Shown here: piece by piece, positions 26,786-36,220 of the stretch
How positions within the stretch are numbered: position 1 is the stretch's first letter
Layout: each line of letters begins with the position of its first letter
Notes under the pieces: model-generated
The model's input: the letters and a program-made list of their open reading frames with translations, nothing else
What the model was told of the DNA's origin: nothing
Database searches by the model: none
Origin: Pannonibacter indicus
GTDB lineage: Bacteria > Pseudomonadota > Alphaproteobacteria > Rhizobiales > Stappiaceae
Assembly (NCBI RefSeq): GCF_001418225.1
Contig: NZ_LIPT01000017.1
Span: forward strand, 1 to 60,441
Direction: 5' to 3'
Length of the DNA: 60,441 bases
Position numbers and translations under genes: made by a program

Positions 26786-28312
26786 CTACGGCCGGAAATC
26801 CCCGATCTCTGCCGCAGCAACGAATGCCCCTTCCCGCACCAGAGCAGCAGCCGCTTCGATATCCGGGGCGAGGTAGCGGTCTTCCTTCAGCGCAGGCGCA
26901 TGGCCGCGCAGCATGGCGATGACGGCCTGAAGCCGTGCCGAGGTCTTGAGCGGGGCGCGGAATTCGATGCCCTGTGCTGCACACAGCGCCTCGACGCCAA
27001 GGATGACCGAGAGATTGCCGTTCATCCGCAGCAGCCGCCTTGCGCCATGGGCTGCCATGGACACATGGTCTTCCTGATTGGCGGAGGTCGGCGTTGAATC
27101 CGTCGAGCACGGGGTCGCCAGATGCTTGTTCTCGCTCATGAGCGCCGCCGTCGTCACTTCGGCGATCATGTAGCCCGAGTTGAGCCCCGGCTCCGGCGTC
27201 AGGAACGGCGGCAGGTCGTGACTGAGCGTGGGGTCCACCATCAGCGCCACACGCCGCTGGGCAATCGCGCCAATCTCGGCCACTGCCAGCGCGATCTGAT
27301 CGGCCGCGAAGGCGACCGGCTCGGCATGGAAGTTTCCGCCCGAGACAATGCGGCCCTCGCCCAGCACAAGCGGATTGTCGGTCACCGCATTGGCTTCGGT
27401 TTCCAGTGTGCCTGCGGCAAAGCGCAGGAGGTCAACGGACGCGCCCAGCACCTGCGGCTGGCAGCGGATGCAGTACGGGTCCTGAACGCGGGTGTCGCCT
27501 TCCCGGTGGCTTTCGCGGATCGCAGAGCCTTCCATCAGCGCCCGCATGCGTTCGGCCACCTCGATCTGGCCGCGATGGCCGCGCAGGGTGTGGATCTCCG
27601 GCTGCAGCGGCGCGGTCGAACCCATGATGGCGTCGGTGGACAGGGCCGAAATGACCATGGATGAGGCCGCATTGGCCCAGGCTCCAAACAGGCCGATGAG
27701 CGCGAGCGCAGTGGAGAATTGCGTGCCGTTGATCAGCGCCAGCCCTTCCTTCGGTCCCAGAACCACGGGCGTCAGCCCTGCCCGCTTCAGCGCCTCGCCG
27801 CCCGGCAGGCGCTCGCCTTCGTAAATGGCTTCCCCGGCGCCGATCATCGCCGCCGTCATGTGGGCGAGCGGCGCAAGATCACCGGAGGCACCGACCGAGC
27901 CCTGCGACGGCACGACCGGCGTCACGCCCTTGTCCAGCATATCCTCGATGAGGGCGATCACCTCCCAGCGCACGCCCGACGCGCCCCGCCCGAGGCTGAG
28001 CAGCTTCAGCGCCATCATCAGCCGTGTGGCGGCCCGGTCCAGCGGCTCGCCCACGCCGCAGCAATGGGAGAGGATGAGATTGCGCTGCAGCGTTGCCGTA
28101 TCCTTGGCCGCGATCTTCACCGAAGCGAGCTTGCCGAAACCGGTGTTGACGCCGTAGACGCCCGCATCGCCAGCGGCGGCGGCTGCAATGAAGGCACTGG
28201 CCGCTTCCACGGCGGGACGGGCCGAGGGGGCAAGACGGGCGGGCAGCTCCTCCCGCCAGAGCTGTTCCAGCTGCTCCAGCGTGGTCTTGCCGGGCGTGAG
28301 CACGAGGGTCAT
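26786..28312 (-). CDS. hutH: Histidine ammonia-lyase
   Basis: First pathway enzyme, which removes ammonia from histidine to give urocanate; 508 residues, normal length. The MIO cofactor forms from Ala142-Ser143-Gly144 in [13 protein letters not shown]. The Tyr53 loop [12 protein letters not shown] and the QDPYC-type motif ([13 protein letters not shown]) are present. Its ATG overlaps the hutI stop by 4 bases, indicating coupling. Confidence 0.97.
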   Translation of the reverse strand: MTLVLTPGKTTLEQLEQLWREELPARLAPSARPAVEAASAFIAAAAAGDAGVYGVNTGFGKLASVKIAAKDTATLQRNLILSHCCGVGEPLDRAATRLMMALKLLSLGRGASGVRWEVIALIEDMLDKGVTPVVPSQGSVGASGDLAPLAHMTAAMIGAGEAIYEGERLPGGEALKRAGLTPVVLGPKEGLALINGTQFSTALALIGLFGAWANAASSMVISALSTDAIMGSTAPLQPEIHTLRGHRGQIEVAERMRALMEGSAIRESHREGDTRVQDPYCIRCQPQVLGASVDLLRFAAGTLETEANAVTDNPLVLGEGRIVSGGNFHAEPVAFAADQIALAVAEIGAIAQRRVALMVDPTLSHDLPPFLTPEPGLNSGYMIAEVTTAALMSENKHLATPCSTDSTPTSANQEDHVSMAAHGARRLLRMNGNLSVILGVEALCAAQGIEFRAPLKTSARLQAVIAMLRGHAPALKEDRYLAPDIEAAAALVREGAFVAAAEIGDFRP

Positions 28313-29520
28313 TCCGAGCCTCCGAAGATACGGGCATGAAGGGGGTTGAAACCGAAGCGGTAGGCGAGTTCCGCCGGACTATCGGCATTCCAGATGGCAA
28401 GATCGGCGCGAAGACCGGGGGCGATGCGCCCGCAATCCGGAAGCCCCAGCGCCCGCGCCGCGTTGACCGTAACACCGCGCAGCACCTCTTCCACGGTAAG
28501 ATGGAAGAAGGTGCAGCCCATGTTCATGGTCAGCAGAAGCGATGTCAGCGGCGACGTGCCGGGGTTGCAATCCGTGGCCAGCGCCATGGGCACCCCGTGG
28601 GCACGGAAGGCAGCAACCGGCGGCACCTGCGTTTCCCGGATGGCATAGAAGGCACCGGGCAGCAGCACTGCCACCGTGCCGGAACGGGCCAGCGCCGCTG
28701 CATCGTCATCGGTCGCATATTCCACGTGATCGGCAGAGAGCGCGCCATAGTCCGCTGCCAGCTTCGTGCCGCCCAGATGCGACAGCTGCTCTGCATGCAG
28801 CTTCACCGGCAGGCCGAGGCGGCGGGCCTCATCGAAGACCTTGCGCATGGATGCGACCGAAAAGGCGATGCCCTCGCAGAAGCCATCGACCGCATCCACC
28901 AGCCCTTCCGACGCTGCGCGGCGCAGACCCGGAAGGCAGACCTCATCGAGATAGGCCTCCTCGCGGCCCTTGTACTCAGGCGGCAAGGCATGGGCGCCAA
29001 GATAGGTGGTGCGCACCCGCACCTTGCGTTCGCTCGCAAGGCTTCGCGCCGCGCGCAGCATCTTCAATTCGGTTTCGATGTCGAGGCCATAGCCGGACTT
29101 GATCTCCACCACGGCCACGCCTTCGGCCAGCAGCGCATCAAGGCGCGGCAGGGCTAAGGCCACAAGCTCCGCCTCGCCGGCAGCGCGGGTGGCGGAGACG
29201 GACGACACGATGCCGCCACCGGCGCGGGCGATCTCTTCATAGCTCGCCCCCTCCAGCCGCATCTCGAATTCCCGCGCCCGATGGCCGCCGTGGATGAGAT
29301 GGGTGTGGCAGTCGATGAAGGCCGGGGTCACCAGACGCCCCTCAAGATCATGGCGCGCATGACCGGAGAAAGCTGCCGGAAGATCTGCTTCCGGCCCCAC
29401 CCATTCGATACGGCCATCACGGATCGCAACAGCGCCGTGCTCGACAAGGCCATAGCCGCCGGTCTCCGGCAGGGTGACAAGCCTTGCGTTGGAAAGAAGG
29501 GCCGGACCGTGAAGTTCCAT
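28309..29520 (-). CDS. hutI: Imidazolonepropionase
   Basis: Metal-dependent amidohydrolase of 403 residues that opens imidazolonepropionate to formiminoglutamate. The metal motif is [15 protein letters not shown] (His72 and His74). Other hallmarks are [35 protein letters not shown] and [17 protein letters not shown] sits upstream of the ATG. It is the first gene of the minus hut operon, and its promoter lies in the divergent region with hutF. Confidence 0.96.
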   Translation of the reverse strand: MELHGPALLSNARLVTLPETGGYGLVEHGAVAIRDGRIEWVGPEADLPAAFSGHARHDLEGRLVTPAFIDCHTHLIHGGHRAREFEMRLEGASYEEIARAGGGIVSSVSATRAAGEAELVALALPRLDALLAEGVAVVEIKSGYGLDIETELKMLRAARSLASERKVRVRTTYLGAHALPPEYKGREEAYLDEVCLPGLRRAASEGLVDAVDGFCEGIAFSVASMRKVFDEARRLGLPVKLHAEQLSHLGGTKLAADYGALSADHVEYATDDDAAALARSGTVAVLLPGAFYAIRETQVPPVAAFRAHGVPMALATDCNPGTSPLTSLLLTMNMGCTFFHLTVEEVLRGVTVNAARALGLPDCGRIAPGLRADLAIWNADSPAELAYRFGFNPLHARIFGGSE

Positions 29521-29546
29521 CTTGGTTTCCCCTGAAGTTCGGTTTA

Positions 29547-29575
29547 TTTATGTATGCACATAATAGCCCTGTCAA
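29547..29575 (-). promoter_or_regulatory. hutI promoter
   Basis: On minus, TTGACA (29570-29575) is a perfect -35. It is followed by a 17-base spacer and CATAAA (29547-29552), a 4/6 -10 match. The HutC-like palindrome (29548-29563) covers the -10 and most of the spacer. Confidence 0.65.
29548..29563. promoter_or_regulatory. HutC-type operator
   Basis: TTATGTATGCACATAA is an inverted repeat with perfect 6-bp arms and a 4-base centre. It resembles the TGTATA-type half-sites bound by GntR/HutC repressors and sits in the hutI-hutF divergent region. Binding here would repress hutI directly and probably hutF. Confidence 0.65.
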
Positions 29576-29595
29576 TCAGCAAAGGCGGCGAAAGA

Positions 29596-31020
29596 ATGAG
29601 CAGCGCAAAAAACGGAGAAACTCCGGCAAGTGGCGGAAACCCGTCTTTCGCGGCGCAGGTTCTGTGGGCAGAACAGGCGCTTTTGCCCAATGGCTGGGCA
29701 AGCGGCGTGTCTGTGCATATTGCCGCTGATGGCAAGGTGGGCCATGTGGCCGCCGGAACGCAGCCCGAACAGAATGCGGTGCGCCTTGGCCTGCTGCTGC
29801 CAGCCCCGGCCAACCTGCATTCCCACGCCTTCCAGCGCGCCATGGCGGGGCTGACCGAGCGGCGGGGAGCTGATCCGCGGGACAGTTTCTGGACCTGGCG
29901 CCAACTGATGTACCGCTTTCTCGACCAGCTGACGCCGGAGGATGTGGAAGCGATTGCCGCCTTCGTGCAGATGGAGATGCTGGAGGCAGGTTACGCCACC
30001 AATGTCGAATTCCATTATCTCCATCACCAGCCGGGCGGCGCGCCCTATGCTGACCTTGCAGAAATGTCCGCCCGCATTGCAGCGGCGGCTGCCATATCCG
30101 GCATCGGCCTGACGCTGCTGCCGGTTCTCTACCAGTATGGCGGCTGCGACAGGCGGGCGCTGGGGGCGGGACAGGTCCGCTTCGGCAATGACATGGACCG
30201 CTTCGCCAGGCTGGTGGAAGGTGCCGAAGCTGCCCTTGGCGCCCTGCCCGCCGATGCCCGCATCGGCATTGCTCCGCACAGCCTGCGCGCCGTCTCCGCC
30301 GAAGACCTTTCCCGCGCCGCCGCCTTGCGCCCGGATACGCCGCTGCACATGCATCTGGCGGAGCAGGTGGCCGAGGTGGACGAAGTGAAGGCCCATCGCG
30401 GCGCAAGGCCGGTGGAATGGCTTCTGGCCAACCAGCCCGTCGATGGACGCTGGTGCCTGATCCACTGCACCCAGATGGAAGAGGCCGAAACGCTGGGCCT
30501 TGCCGCGACAGGTGCGGTCGCAGGCCTCTGCCCCATCACGGAATCGAGCCTTGGCGACGGCATCTTTGACGGCGTGCGCTTCGCCGCAGCGGGCGGGCGC
30601 TTCGGCATCGGCTCGGACAGCAACATCCGCATTTCACTCACCGAGGAGCTGCGCACCCTCGACTATTCCCAGCGCCTGCGCGACCGCTCGCGTGCCGCCC
30701 TCGCTACGGCGGAACGGTCTACAGGCCGGGTGCTGATCGAGGAGACGGTCCGGGGCGGTGCGCAGGCGGCAGGCCGCAAGACGGGTGAGATTTCCCAAGG
30801 CTTTCTTGCAGATCTGCTTGCGCTGGACACGGAAGATGCCAACATGCTGGGCCGCAGCGGCGACACCGCCCTCGACAGCTGGATCTTTGCCGGAGACGAC
30901 CGGATCGTCAGCGACGTCTGGGCCGCCGGGCGGCATATGGTCAAGGGCGGACGTCACGTTGCGCGGGACAGGATCCGCCAAGCCTACATGCGGACCATCC
31001 GCAAGCTGAAAGACGCCTGA
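29596..31020 (+). CDS. hutF: Formimidoylglutamate deiminase
   Basis: Amidohydrolase of 474 residues converting N-formiminoglutamate to N-formylglutamate, the substrate of HutG. The metal motif is LPAPANLHSHAFQRAMAGLT (His75 and His77), followed by RRGADPRDSFWTWRQLMY, LHMHLAEQVAEVDE and FGIGSDSNIRISLTEELR, all typical of HutF. ATG 29596 is preferred because an ATG 14 codons upstream lies within the palindromic operator. It is divergent from hutI and followed by hutC. Confidence 0.95.
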   Translation: MSSAKNGETPASGGNPSFAAQVLWAEQALLPNGWASGVSVHIAADGKVGHVAAGTQPEQNAVRLGLLLPAPANLHSHAFQRAMAGLTERRGADPRDSFWTWRQLMYRFLDQLTPEDVEAIAAFVQMEMLEAGYATNVEFHYLHHQPGGAPYADLAEMSARIAAAAAISGIGLTLLPVLYQYGGCDRRALGAGQVRFGNDMDRFARLVEGAEAALGALPADARIGIAPHSLRAVSAEDLSRAAALRPDTPLHMHLAEQVAEVDEVKAHRGARPVEWLLANQPVDGRWCLIHCTQMEEAETLGLAATGAVAGLCPITESSLGDGIFDGVRFAAAGGRFGIGSDSNIRISLTEELRTLDYSQRLRDRSRAALATAERSTGRVLIEETVRGGAQAAGRKTGEISQGFLADLLALDTEDANMLGRSGDTALDSWIFAGDDRIVSDVWAAGRHMVKGGRHVARDRIRQAYMRTIRKLKDA

Positions 31021-31057
31021 CCGGGGAAACCGGACATATGAAAACCGGGTATGGGGA

Positions 31058-31783
31058 ATGACAAAGGCAGACGCTAACAGGCCGGGTGCTGGAGCCGGAC
31101 AGATTACCTGGCAGTCCATTCAGGCGGAGGCGCTGCGGCGCATTCATGACCGGGAATGGGCGCCGGGCAGTCTGATCCCGCATGAGGAGGAGCTTGCGGC
31201 CGAATTCGGCTGCGCCCGGGCCACCGTCAACCGGGCCCTGCGGGAACTGGCCATCCTCGGTATGCTGGAACGCCGCCGCAAGGCCGGAACGCGCGTGCCG
31301 CTCAATCCCGTGCGCCGCGCCACGTTCCAGATCCCCGTCATCCGGCAGGATGTGGAGGCCAAGGGCATGGATTATGCCTATCAGCGGCTGACCCTCGGCA
31401 CAAAGCCCCTGCCCGCAGCCATCGCGGCAGCCCTGTCACTGGAGCCCGGCACGCCCTGCCTGCATGTCACATCCCTGCATATGGCGGACGGCAAGCCCTA
31501 TTGCCAGGAAGACCGCTGGATCAACCCGGCGGTCGAAGGCGCCGGAGTGCAGGATTTCGTGGCCATCAGCCCCAATGAATGGCTGGTGCAGAACATCCCC
31601 TTCTCGCGCGGCGGCATCGATTTTTCCGCCACCAGCGCCAGCCCGATCCTCGCCGACATGCTCCACTGCAAGCCGGGCGAAGCCCTCTTCGTCATGGAGC
31701 GCACCACCTTCTCCGGCGACATGCCCGTCACCGCCGTGCGGCTGACCTATGCGCCGGGGCACAAGGTCAGCACGGCGATCTGA
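31058..31783 (+). CDS. hutC: Histidine utilisation repressor, GntR/UTRA family
   Basis: Repressor of 241 residues. The N-terminal GntR winged helix (IQAEALRRIHDREWAPGSLI, EEELAAEFGCARATVNRALR) is followed by a UTRA effector domain with TSLHMADGKPYCQEDRWINP, a HutC signature. HutC proteins usually respond to urocanate. It lies 37 bases after hutF, so it is probably autoregulated through the operator at 29548-29563. Confidence 0.94.
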   Translation: MTKADANRPGAGAGQITWQSIQAEALRRIHDREWAPGSLIPHEEELAAEFGCARATVNRALRELAILGMLERRRKAGTRVPLNPVRRATFQIPVIRQDVEAKGMDYAYQRLTLGTKPLPAAIAAALSLEPGTPCLHVTSLHMADGKPYCQEDRWINPAVEGAGVQDFVAISPNEWLVQNIPFSRGGIDFSATSASPILADMLHCKPGEALFVMERTTFSGDMPVTAVRLTYAPGHKVSTAI

Positions 31784-31798
31784 CGGGCAGCGCGAAGA

Positions 31799-32506
31799 TC
31801 AGAGCGTCAGCGCTTCGCCCGCCTTCGGCGCCTTCACCGTGCCTGCCTTGGCACCCATCGCGGCAATGAAACGCTCGGCCGACTGATCCACCATCGGGAA
31901 CGAGGCATAGTGGCAGGGAATGACGGTCTCGAAATCAAAGAACCGGTTGCATGCGAGTGCGGCGGCCTTTGCGCCCATGGTGAAGCGGTCGCCAATCGGC
32001 ACGAGGCCGATTTTCGGCTGATGCAGCTCGTTGATCAGCGCCATGTCACCGAAAACATCCGTGTCGCCCATGTGATAGAGCACCTTCTCGCCGGGCGCTG
32101 CCAGGATGATGCCATGCGGATTGCCCATGTATTTGAGCCCGTCGCCATCCTGACTGGTGGCGGAGGAATGGATCGCCTGCGTCAGCCCCGCCTTGAATGG
32201 CCCCACATCGACCATGCCGCCAGAGTTCATCGGGTTGATGTTCGAGATGCCCTTGCCCGACAGCCACATGCAGATCTCGAAATTGGCCGTCACCTGCGCC
32301 CCGCTCGCCTTGGCAATCGCCACCGTGTCGCCGACGTGATCGTCGTGGCCATGGGTCAGCAGGATATGGGTGACGCCGGCGCTGGCCTCTTCCACCGTCA
32401 GACCGGCAGGAAAGCCCGGATTGCCGGTGAAGAACGGGTCGATCAGGATCACCGCATCCTTCACCTCGATGCGGAAGGCGGAATGTCCAAGCCAGGTCAG
32501 TTTCAT
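31799..32506 (-). CDS. Metal-dependent hydrolase, UPF0173 (metallo-beta-lactamase fold)
   Basis: Protein of 235 residues starting MKLTWLGHSAFRIEV at ATG 32506, with GGAG upstream. The binuclear metal motif THGHDDHVGD is present, along with the later ligands in YHMGDTDVFGD and the terminal PCHYASFP. Its physiological substrate is not known for the family. It converges on hutC. Confidence 0.9.
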   Translation of the reverse strand: MKLTWLGHSAFRIEVKDAVILIDPFFTGNPGFPAGLTVEEASAGVTHILLTHGHDDHVGDTVAIAKASGAQVTANFEICMWLSGKGISNINPMNSGGMVDVGPFKAGLTQAIHSSATSQDGDGLKYMGNPHGIILAAPGEKVLYHMGDTDVFGDMALINELHQPKIGLVPIGDRFTMGAKAAALACNRFFDFETVIPCHYASFPMVDQSAERFIAAMGAKAGTVKAPKAGEALTL

Positions 32507-32794
32507 TGCAATACTCCAGACTGAGGGCGGCCCCGGATGGGACCGGGACCGGCGGAGCGCATGGGCAGACCTTCGCAAGCTAAGGCCAGGCCGCAACGCG
32601 CCATCAGCCGGAATATAAGCTGCCCTGCCCGGACAGCAACCCACACCAGGGCGGCGCAAGGGCCTGGAACTCTGTCCCCGCCTCCTTCCTGCTTGCCGAA
32701 ACACCTCCGCTGTGCGAGCACTTGCGCCATGTGGCGGCAGGTCCGGCCTGACTGTCTTTCCGGCACTTATCCTTGATGATGCAGCAACGGCCCC

Positions 32795-33490
32795 ATGACC
32801 CAGAACTCCCCGCAGGACACTTCAAAGGACACTGGCATCACCGCCCCGGGCGGGCAGAAGCAGTTGCACAGCGCGGTCATTGCCCGTCAGCTGGAGAACG
32901 AGATCATTGCCGGTGAGTTGAAGGCAGGCAGCAGGCTGGACGAAATTGCCCTGGCCGATCGCTTCGGCGTATCCCGCACGCCGGTGCGCGAAGCACTGCA
33001 TATCCTTGCCTCCCGCCATCTGGCCGAGCGCGTGCCCTATCGCGGCGTGATCGTTGCCACCATCACCCGCGAGCGCATCGACCAGCTGTTCGAGGCCATG
33101 GGCGAAATCGAGGCGATCTGCGGGCGCTTTGCTGCCGAGCGCATGAGCATGAGCGAGCGGGCGGCGCTGGAGACCTTGCATCTCGATATGGTGGAGATGG
33201 CGGAAACCTGCCTCCACGAGGCCTATGAGGACGGCAACACCCGTTTCCACACACTCATCTTCGAAGGCACCCACAATGACGAGCTGATCGAGATCGCGCA
33301 TGGCCTGCGGCTGAAGCTCGCTCCCTTCCGCCGTTCGCAGCTGCGGGCCGCCGAGCGGATGAAGAAGTCCAACGAGGAACATGCCCTCATCGTCAATGCC
33401 ATCATCGAACGCAACGCAAAGGAAGCCGAGCGCGCCCTGCGCCGCCATCTCGTCAGCGCGGCAAGGGCTGCTCTGAAGCAGATGACCTAG
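32795..33490 (+). CDS. GntR family regulator, FadR/FCD type
   Basis: Regulator of 231 residues. The winged helix reads LENEIIAGELKAGSRLDEIA then ADRFGVSRTPVREALHILAS. The all-helical FCD ligand domain has the metal/effector pattern MGEIEAICGRFAAERM and a later HTLIFEGTHNDEL. Its neighbours do not reveal a regulon. The AT-rich 190 bases downstream (33491-33682) include the palindrome AAATATTT but are not assignable. Confidence 0.88.
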   Translation: MTQNSPQDTSKDTGITAPGGQKQLHSAVIARQLENEIIAGELKAGSRLDEIALADRFGVSRTPVREALHILASRHLAERVPYRGVIVATITRERIDQLFEAMGEIEAICGRFAAERMSMSERAALETLHLDMVEMAETCLHEAYEDGNTRFHTLIFEGTHNDELIEIAHGLRLKLAPFRRSQLRAAERMKKSNEEHALIVNAIIERNAKEAERALRRHLVSAARAALKQMT

Positions 33491-33682
33491 CGATTTCAGA
33501 AAATTCGGATGAATATCTCATTGTTTGAGTCAAGCGGACTGGCACCCTCATTCCATACAAATACAAATATTTACATATACTTATGCCTGATATTCAAGAT
33601 CTGATCTCAGGTGGGCAGCCGTTGCGGCACACCAGCCCTCATCCTCTGGCTTTGAACCACGGCACCTGATACACGCCAGTTC

Positions 33683-34210
33683 ATGGCAAACGACCCCACG
33701 CTTCCGCTTGAAGACTTCATCGCCGCTGTTGCTCCCGGCAGCCGGCTGATCGGCCTTGACCTTGGCACCAAGACCATCGGTCTGGCGCTGTCGGACATTG
33801 GCCGTGGCATTGCCACACCGCTGGAGACGATCCGGCGCGAGAAATTCACGCTGGATGCGCAGAAGCTGCTGGCGATTTGTGAAAAGCAGGGCGTGGGCGG
33901 GCTGGTCATGGGCCTGCCGCTCAACATGGATGGCAGCGGGGGCCCCCGCGTGCAGGCGACCCGCGCCTTCGTGCGCAATCTGGCAGAGAAGACCCCCCTT
34001 CCCATCACCTATTGGGACGAACGCCTGTCCACCGCCGCCGTCACCCGCACGCTGATCGAGGCAGACCGCAGCCGGGCCCGGCGGGCGGAACTCGTCGACA
34101 AGATGGCCGCCGCCTACATCCTGCAGGGCTTCCTCGACCGGCTGGGCTATCTGCAGCAGGAGGAGGAAAAGCCCCGGCGCACCTTCACCATCATCGATGA
34201 CGCAGACTGA
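33683..34210 (+). CDS. ruvX: YqgF/RuvX family Holliday-junction resolvase-like nuclease
   Basis: Protein of 175 residues with an RNase H-like fold. The N-terminal [20 protein letters not shown] bears the first catalytic Asp, [13 protein letters not shown] is the conserved middle motif, and [10 protein letters not shown] plus [14 protein letters not shown] complete the set. The family acts in pre-16S rRNA 5' end processing and is RuvC-like. In alphaproteobacteria it is usually near gatC/gatA and pyrB; here about 28 kb separates it from gatC. Confidence 0.92.
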   Translation: MANDPTLPLEDFIAAVAPGSRLIGLDLGTKTIGLALSDIGRGIATPLETIRREKFTLDAQKLLAICEKQGVGGLVMGLPLNMDGSGGPRVQATRAFVRNLAEKTPLPITYWDERLSTAAVTRTLIEADRSRARRAELVDKMAAAYILQGFLDRLGYLQQEEEKPRRTFTIIDDAD

Positions 34211-34222
34211 CGGCCGCCGCCC

Positions 34223-35149
34223 ATGCTGATGACGCTGAGCGCTCTTCTGCCGGTCATCCTGGTCATTGCCTGCGGCTACGGCGTGGCGCGGACGGGGCTC
34301 ATCACCGGCGATCAGTGGCGCGGTGTCGAGCGGCTGGCTTATTACGTCCTGTTTCCGGCCGTGCTGTTCCGCACCATTGCAACGGTCGACTTCTCGAAGC
34401 TGCCAACCTTCGGCATGGGGTTCTCGCTGACGGGGGCCATTCTGGCTCTGGCGGCGCTGCTGCTGGTGATCCGGCTGCCGCTGGAGCGGGTATTGGGCAT
34501 TCCCGGCCCGCGTTTCACCTCGATCTTTCAGGGCACCTTGCGCTGGAATGCCATGATCGCACTGGCCATTGCCGGAAGTGTCGTGGGAGAGGACGGGCTG
34601 GCCATGCTGGCCATTGCCATGGTCTTCATGATCCCGCTGCTGAACGTGCTGAGCATTCTGGTGCTGTCGCATTATGCCAGCGGCAATCCGCCGGGAGCGT
34701 CCAAGATCTGCAAGGATCTGGCGCTCAATCCCTTCATCGTTTCCATTGCGGCTGGCATCCTTGTGAACCTTGCCGGCCTGCCCCTGCCGGATGCTGTGGA
34801 CTCCACCCTTGCCATTCTCGGCAGCGCCTCCTTGCCCATCGGCATCATCTGCGTCGGGGCGAGCCTTGATCTATCCTCCCTGCGCCGCCCCGGCCCTGCC
34901 CTTGCGCTCGGCACCTTCCTGCGCCCGCTGCTGATGCCGCTGGCGGCCTATGGCTTCACGCTGCTGTTCGGCGTCACCGGCACGCCTCAGCTGGTGGTGA
35001 TCATCGCCAGCGCCGTGCCGACCGCCAGCAACGCCTACATCCTTGCGCGGCAGATGGGTGGCGACGCCAGACTGATGGCAGAGATCATCACGCTGCAGAC
35101 ACTGGCCGCCGCCGTCACCATTCCGGCAGCTCTGTTGATTTTTGGCTGA
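34223..35149 (+). CDS. AEC (auxin efflux carrier) family transporter
   Basis: Membrane protein of 308 residues with about ten hydrophobic helices in two repeats. It has the family features YVLFPAVLFRTIATVDF near residues 44-60, ALNPFIVSIAAGILVNLAGL, and C-terminal SAVPTASNAYILARQMGGDA. AEC carriers export or exchange organic anions such as malonate or malate; the substrate here is unknown. It starts 12 bases after ruvX and may be co-transcribed. Confidence 0.9.
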   Translation: MLMTLSALLPVILVIACGYGVARTGLITGDQWRGVERLAYYVLFPAVLFRTIATVDFSKLPTFGMGFSLTGAILALAALLLVIRLPLERVLGIPGPRFTSIFQGTLRWNAMIALAIAGSVVGEDGLAMLAIAMVFMIPLLNVLSILVLSHYASGNPPGASKICKDLALNPFIVSIAAGILVNLAGLPLPDAVDSTLAILGSASLPIGIICVGASLDLSSLRRPGPALALGTFLRPLLMPLAAYGFTLLFGVTGTPQLVVIIASAVPTASNAYILARQMGGDARLMAEIITLQTLAAAVTIPAALLIFG

Positions 35150-35252
35150 ACGGTCAAGAATTGCCCCCGCATGTGGACAGGCCGCCGGGGAGCGCCTGTA
35201 AAGCCATTCCGCGCTTGTAGACTCGCGGAACAAGCCCTATCCAGTTCATTCG

Positions 35253-36209
35253 ATGAGCGCACAAGAAAACCATCGAGCAGGCCTTTTCCCCCATCGTCAT
35301 TTGCTGGGCATGGAAGGCCTTCAACCCCAGGACATCCTCGGCCTTCTGGACCGGGCGGATCAGGCTGTCGAAGTCTCCCGCCAGGTTGAAAAGATCCGGC
35401 CGGTGCTTCGTGGACGCACCCAGATCAACCTGTTCTTCGAGGCCTCGACGCGGACGCAATCGTCCTTCGAGATCGCGGGCAAGCGCCTTGGCGCGGATGT
35501 GATGAACATGCAGGTCTCCGCTTCTTCGGTGAAGAAGGGCGAGACACTGATCGACACCGCCGCGACACTGAACGCCATGCACCCGGATATCCTCGTCGTG
35601 CGCCACCATGCGGCAGGCGCGGTGCATCTGTTGGCGCGCAAGGTGGGCTGCTCGGTGATCAACGCCGGTGACGGCCAGCATGAGCATCCGACGCAGGCGC
35701 TGCTGGATGCACTGACCATCCGCCGCCACAAGGGCAAGATCGCCCGGCTGACGGTTGCCATCTGCGGCGACATCCTGCATTCGCGCGTCGCCCGCTCCAA
35801 CATCATCCTGCTGAATGCTCTGGGCGCCAGGGTGCGCGTGGTCGCCCCCTCCACCCTGCTGCCCAGCGGCATCGACCGGATGGGCGTGGAAGTGTTCCGC
35901 GACATGAAGGAAGGCCTCAAGGGCGCCGACATCGTCATGATGCTGCGCCTGCAGCGCGAGCGCATGAATGGCGCCTTCATTCCGTCCGTGCGCGAGTATT
36001 ACCGCTATTACGGGCTTGATGCGGAAAAGCTGGCTTATGCCAAGGAAGATGCGCTCGTCATGCATCCCGGCCCTATGAACCGGGGCGTGGAAATTGACCC
36101 GGCGGTGGCCGACGGGCCGCAGAGCCTCATCCGCGAACAGGTGGAAATGGGCGTGGCCGTGCGCATGGCCGTGCTGGAAGCCCTCGCCGCCCATCTGCCG
36201 AACCAGTAG
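35253..36209 (+). CDS. pyrB: Aspartate carbamoyltransferase catalytic subunit
   Basis: Cytosolic enzyme of 318 residues for the second step of pyrimidine synthesis, joining carbamoyl phosphate and aspartate. The carbamoyl-phosphate loop [13 protein letters not shown] (Ser65-Thr66-Arg67-Thr68), [13 protein letters not shown] and [13 protein letters not shown] are diagnostic. The ribosome binding site is weak. It is followed 11 bases later by a dihydroorotase homologue without a metal site, as in class A ATCase systems of pseudomonads. Confidence 0.97.
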   Translation: MSAQENHRAGLFPHRHLLGMEGLQPQDILGLLDRADQAVEVSRQVEKIRPVLRGRTQINLFFEASTRTQSSFEIAGKRLGADVMNMQVSASSVKKGETLIDTAATLNAMHPDILVVRHHAAGAVHLLARKVGCSVINAGDGQHEHPTQALLDALTIRRHKGKIARLTVAICGDILHSRVARSNIILLNALGARVRVVAPSTLLPSGIDRMGVEVFRDMKEGLKGADIVMMLRLQRERMNGAFIPSVREYYRYYGLDAEKLAYAKEDALVMHPGPMNRGVEIDPAVADGPQSLIREQVEMGVAVRMAVLEALAAHLPNQ

Positions 36210-36220
36210 GAGCCTGACCC

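Noticed and set aside
32507-33682. Possible operator palindrome for the FCD-type GntR gene
   Set aside because: Only the AAATATTT core near 33570 is symmetrical; too short in AT-rich sequence to support a site.
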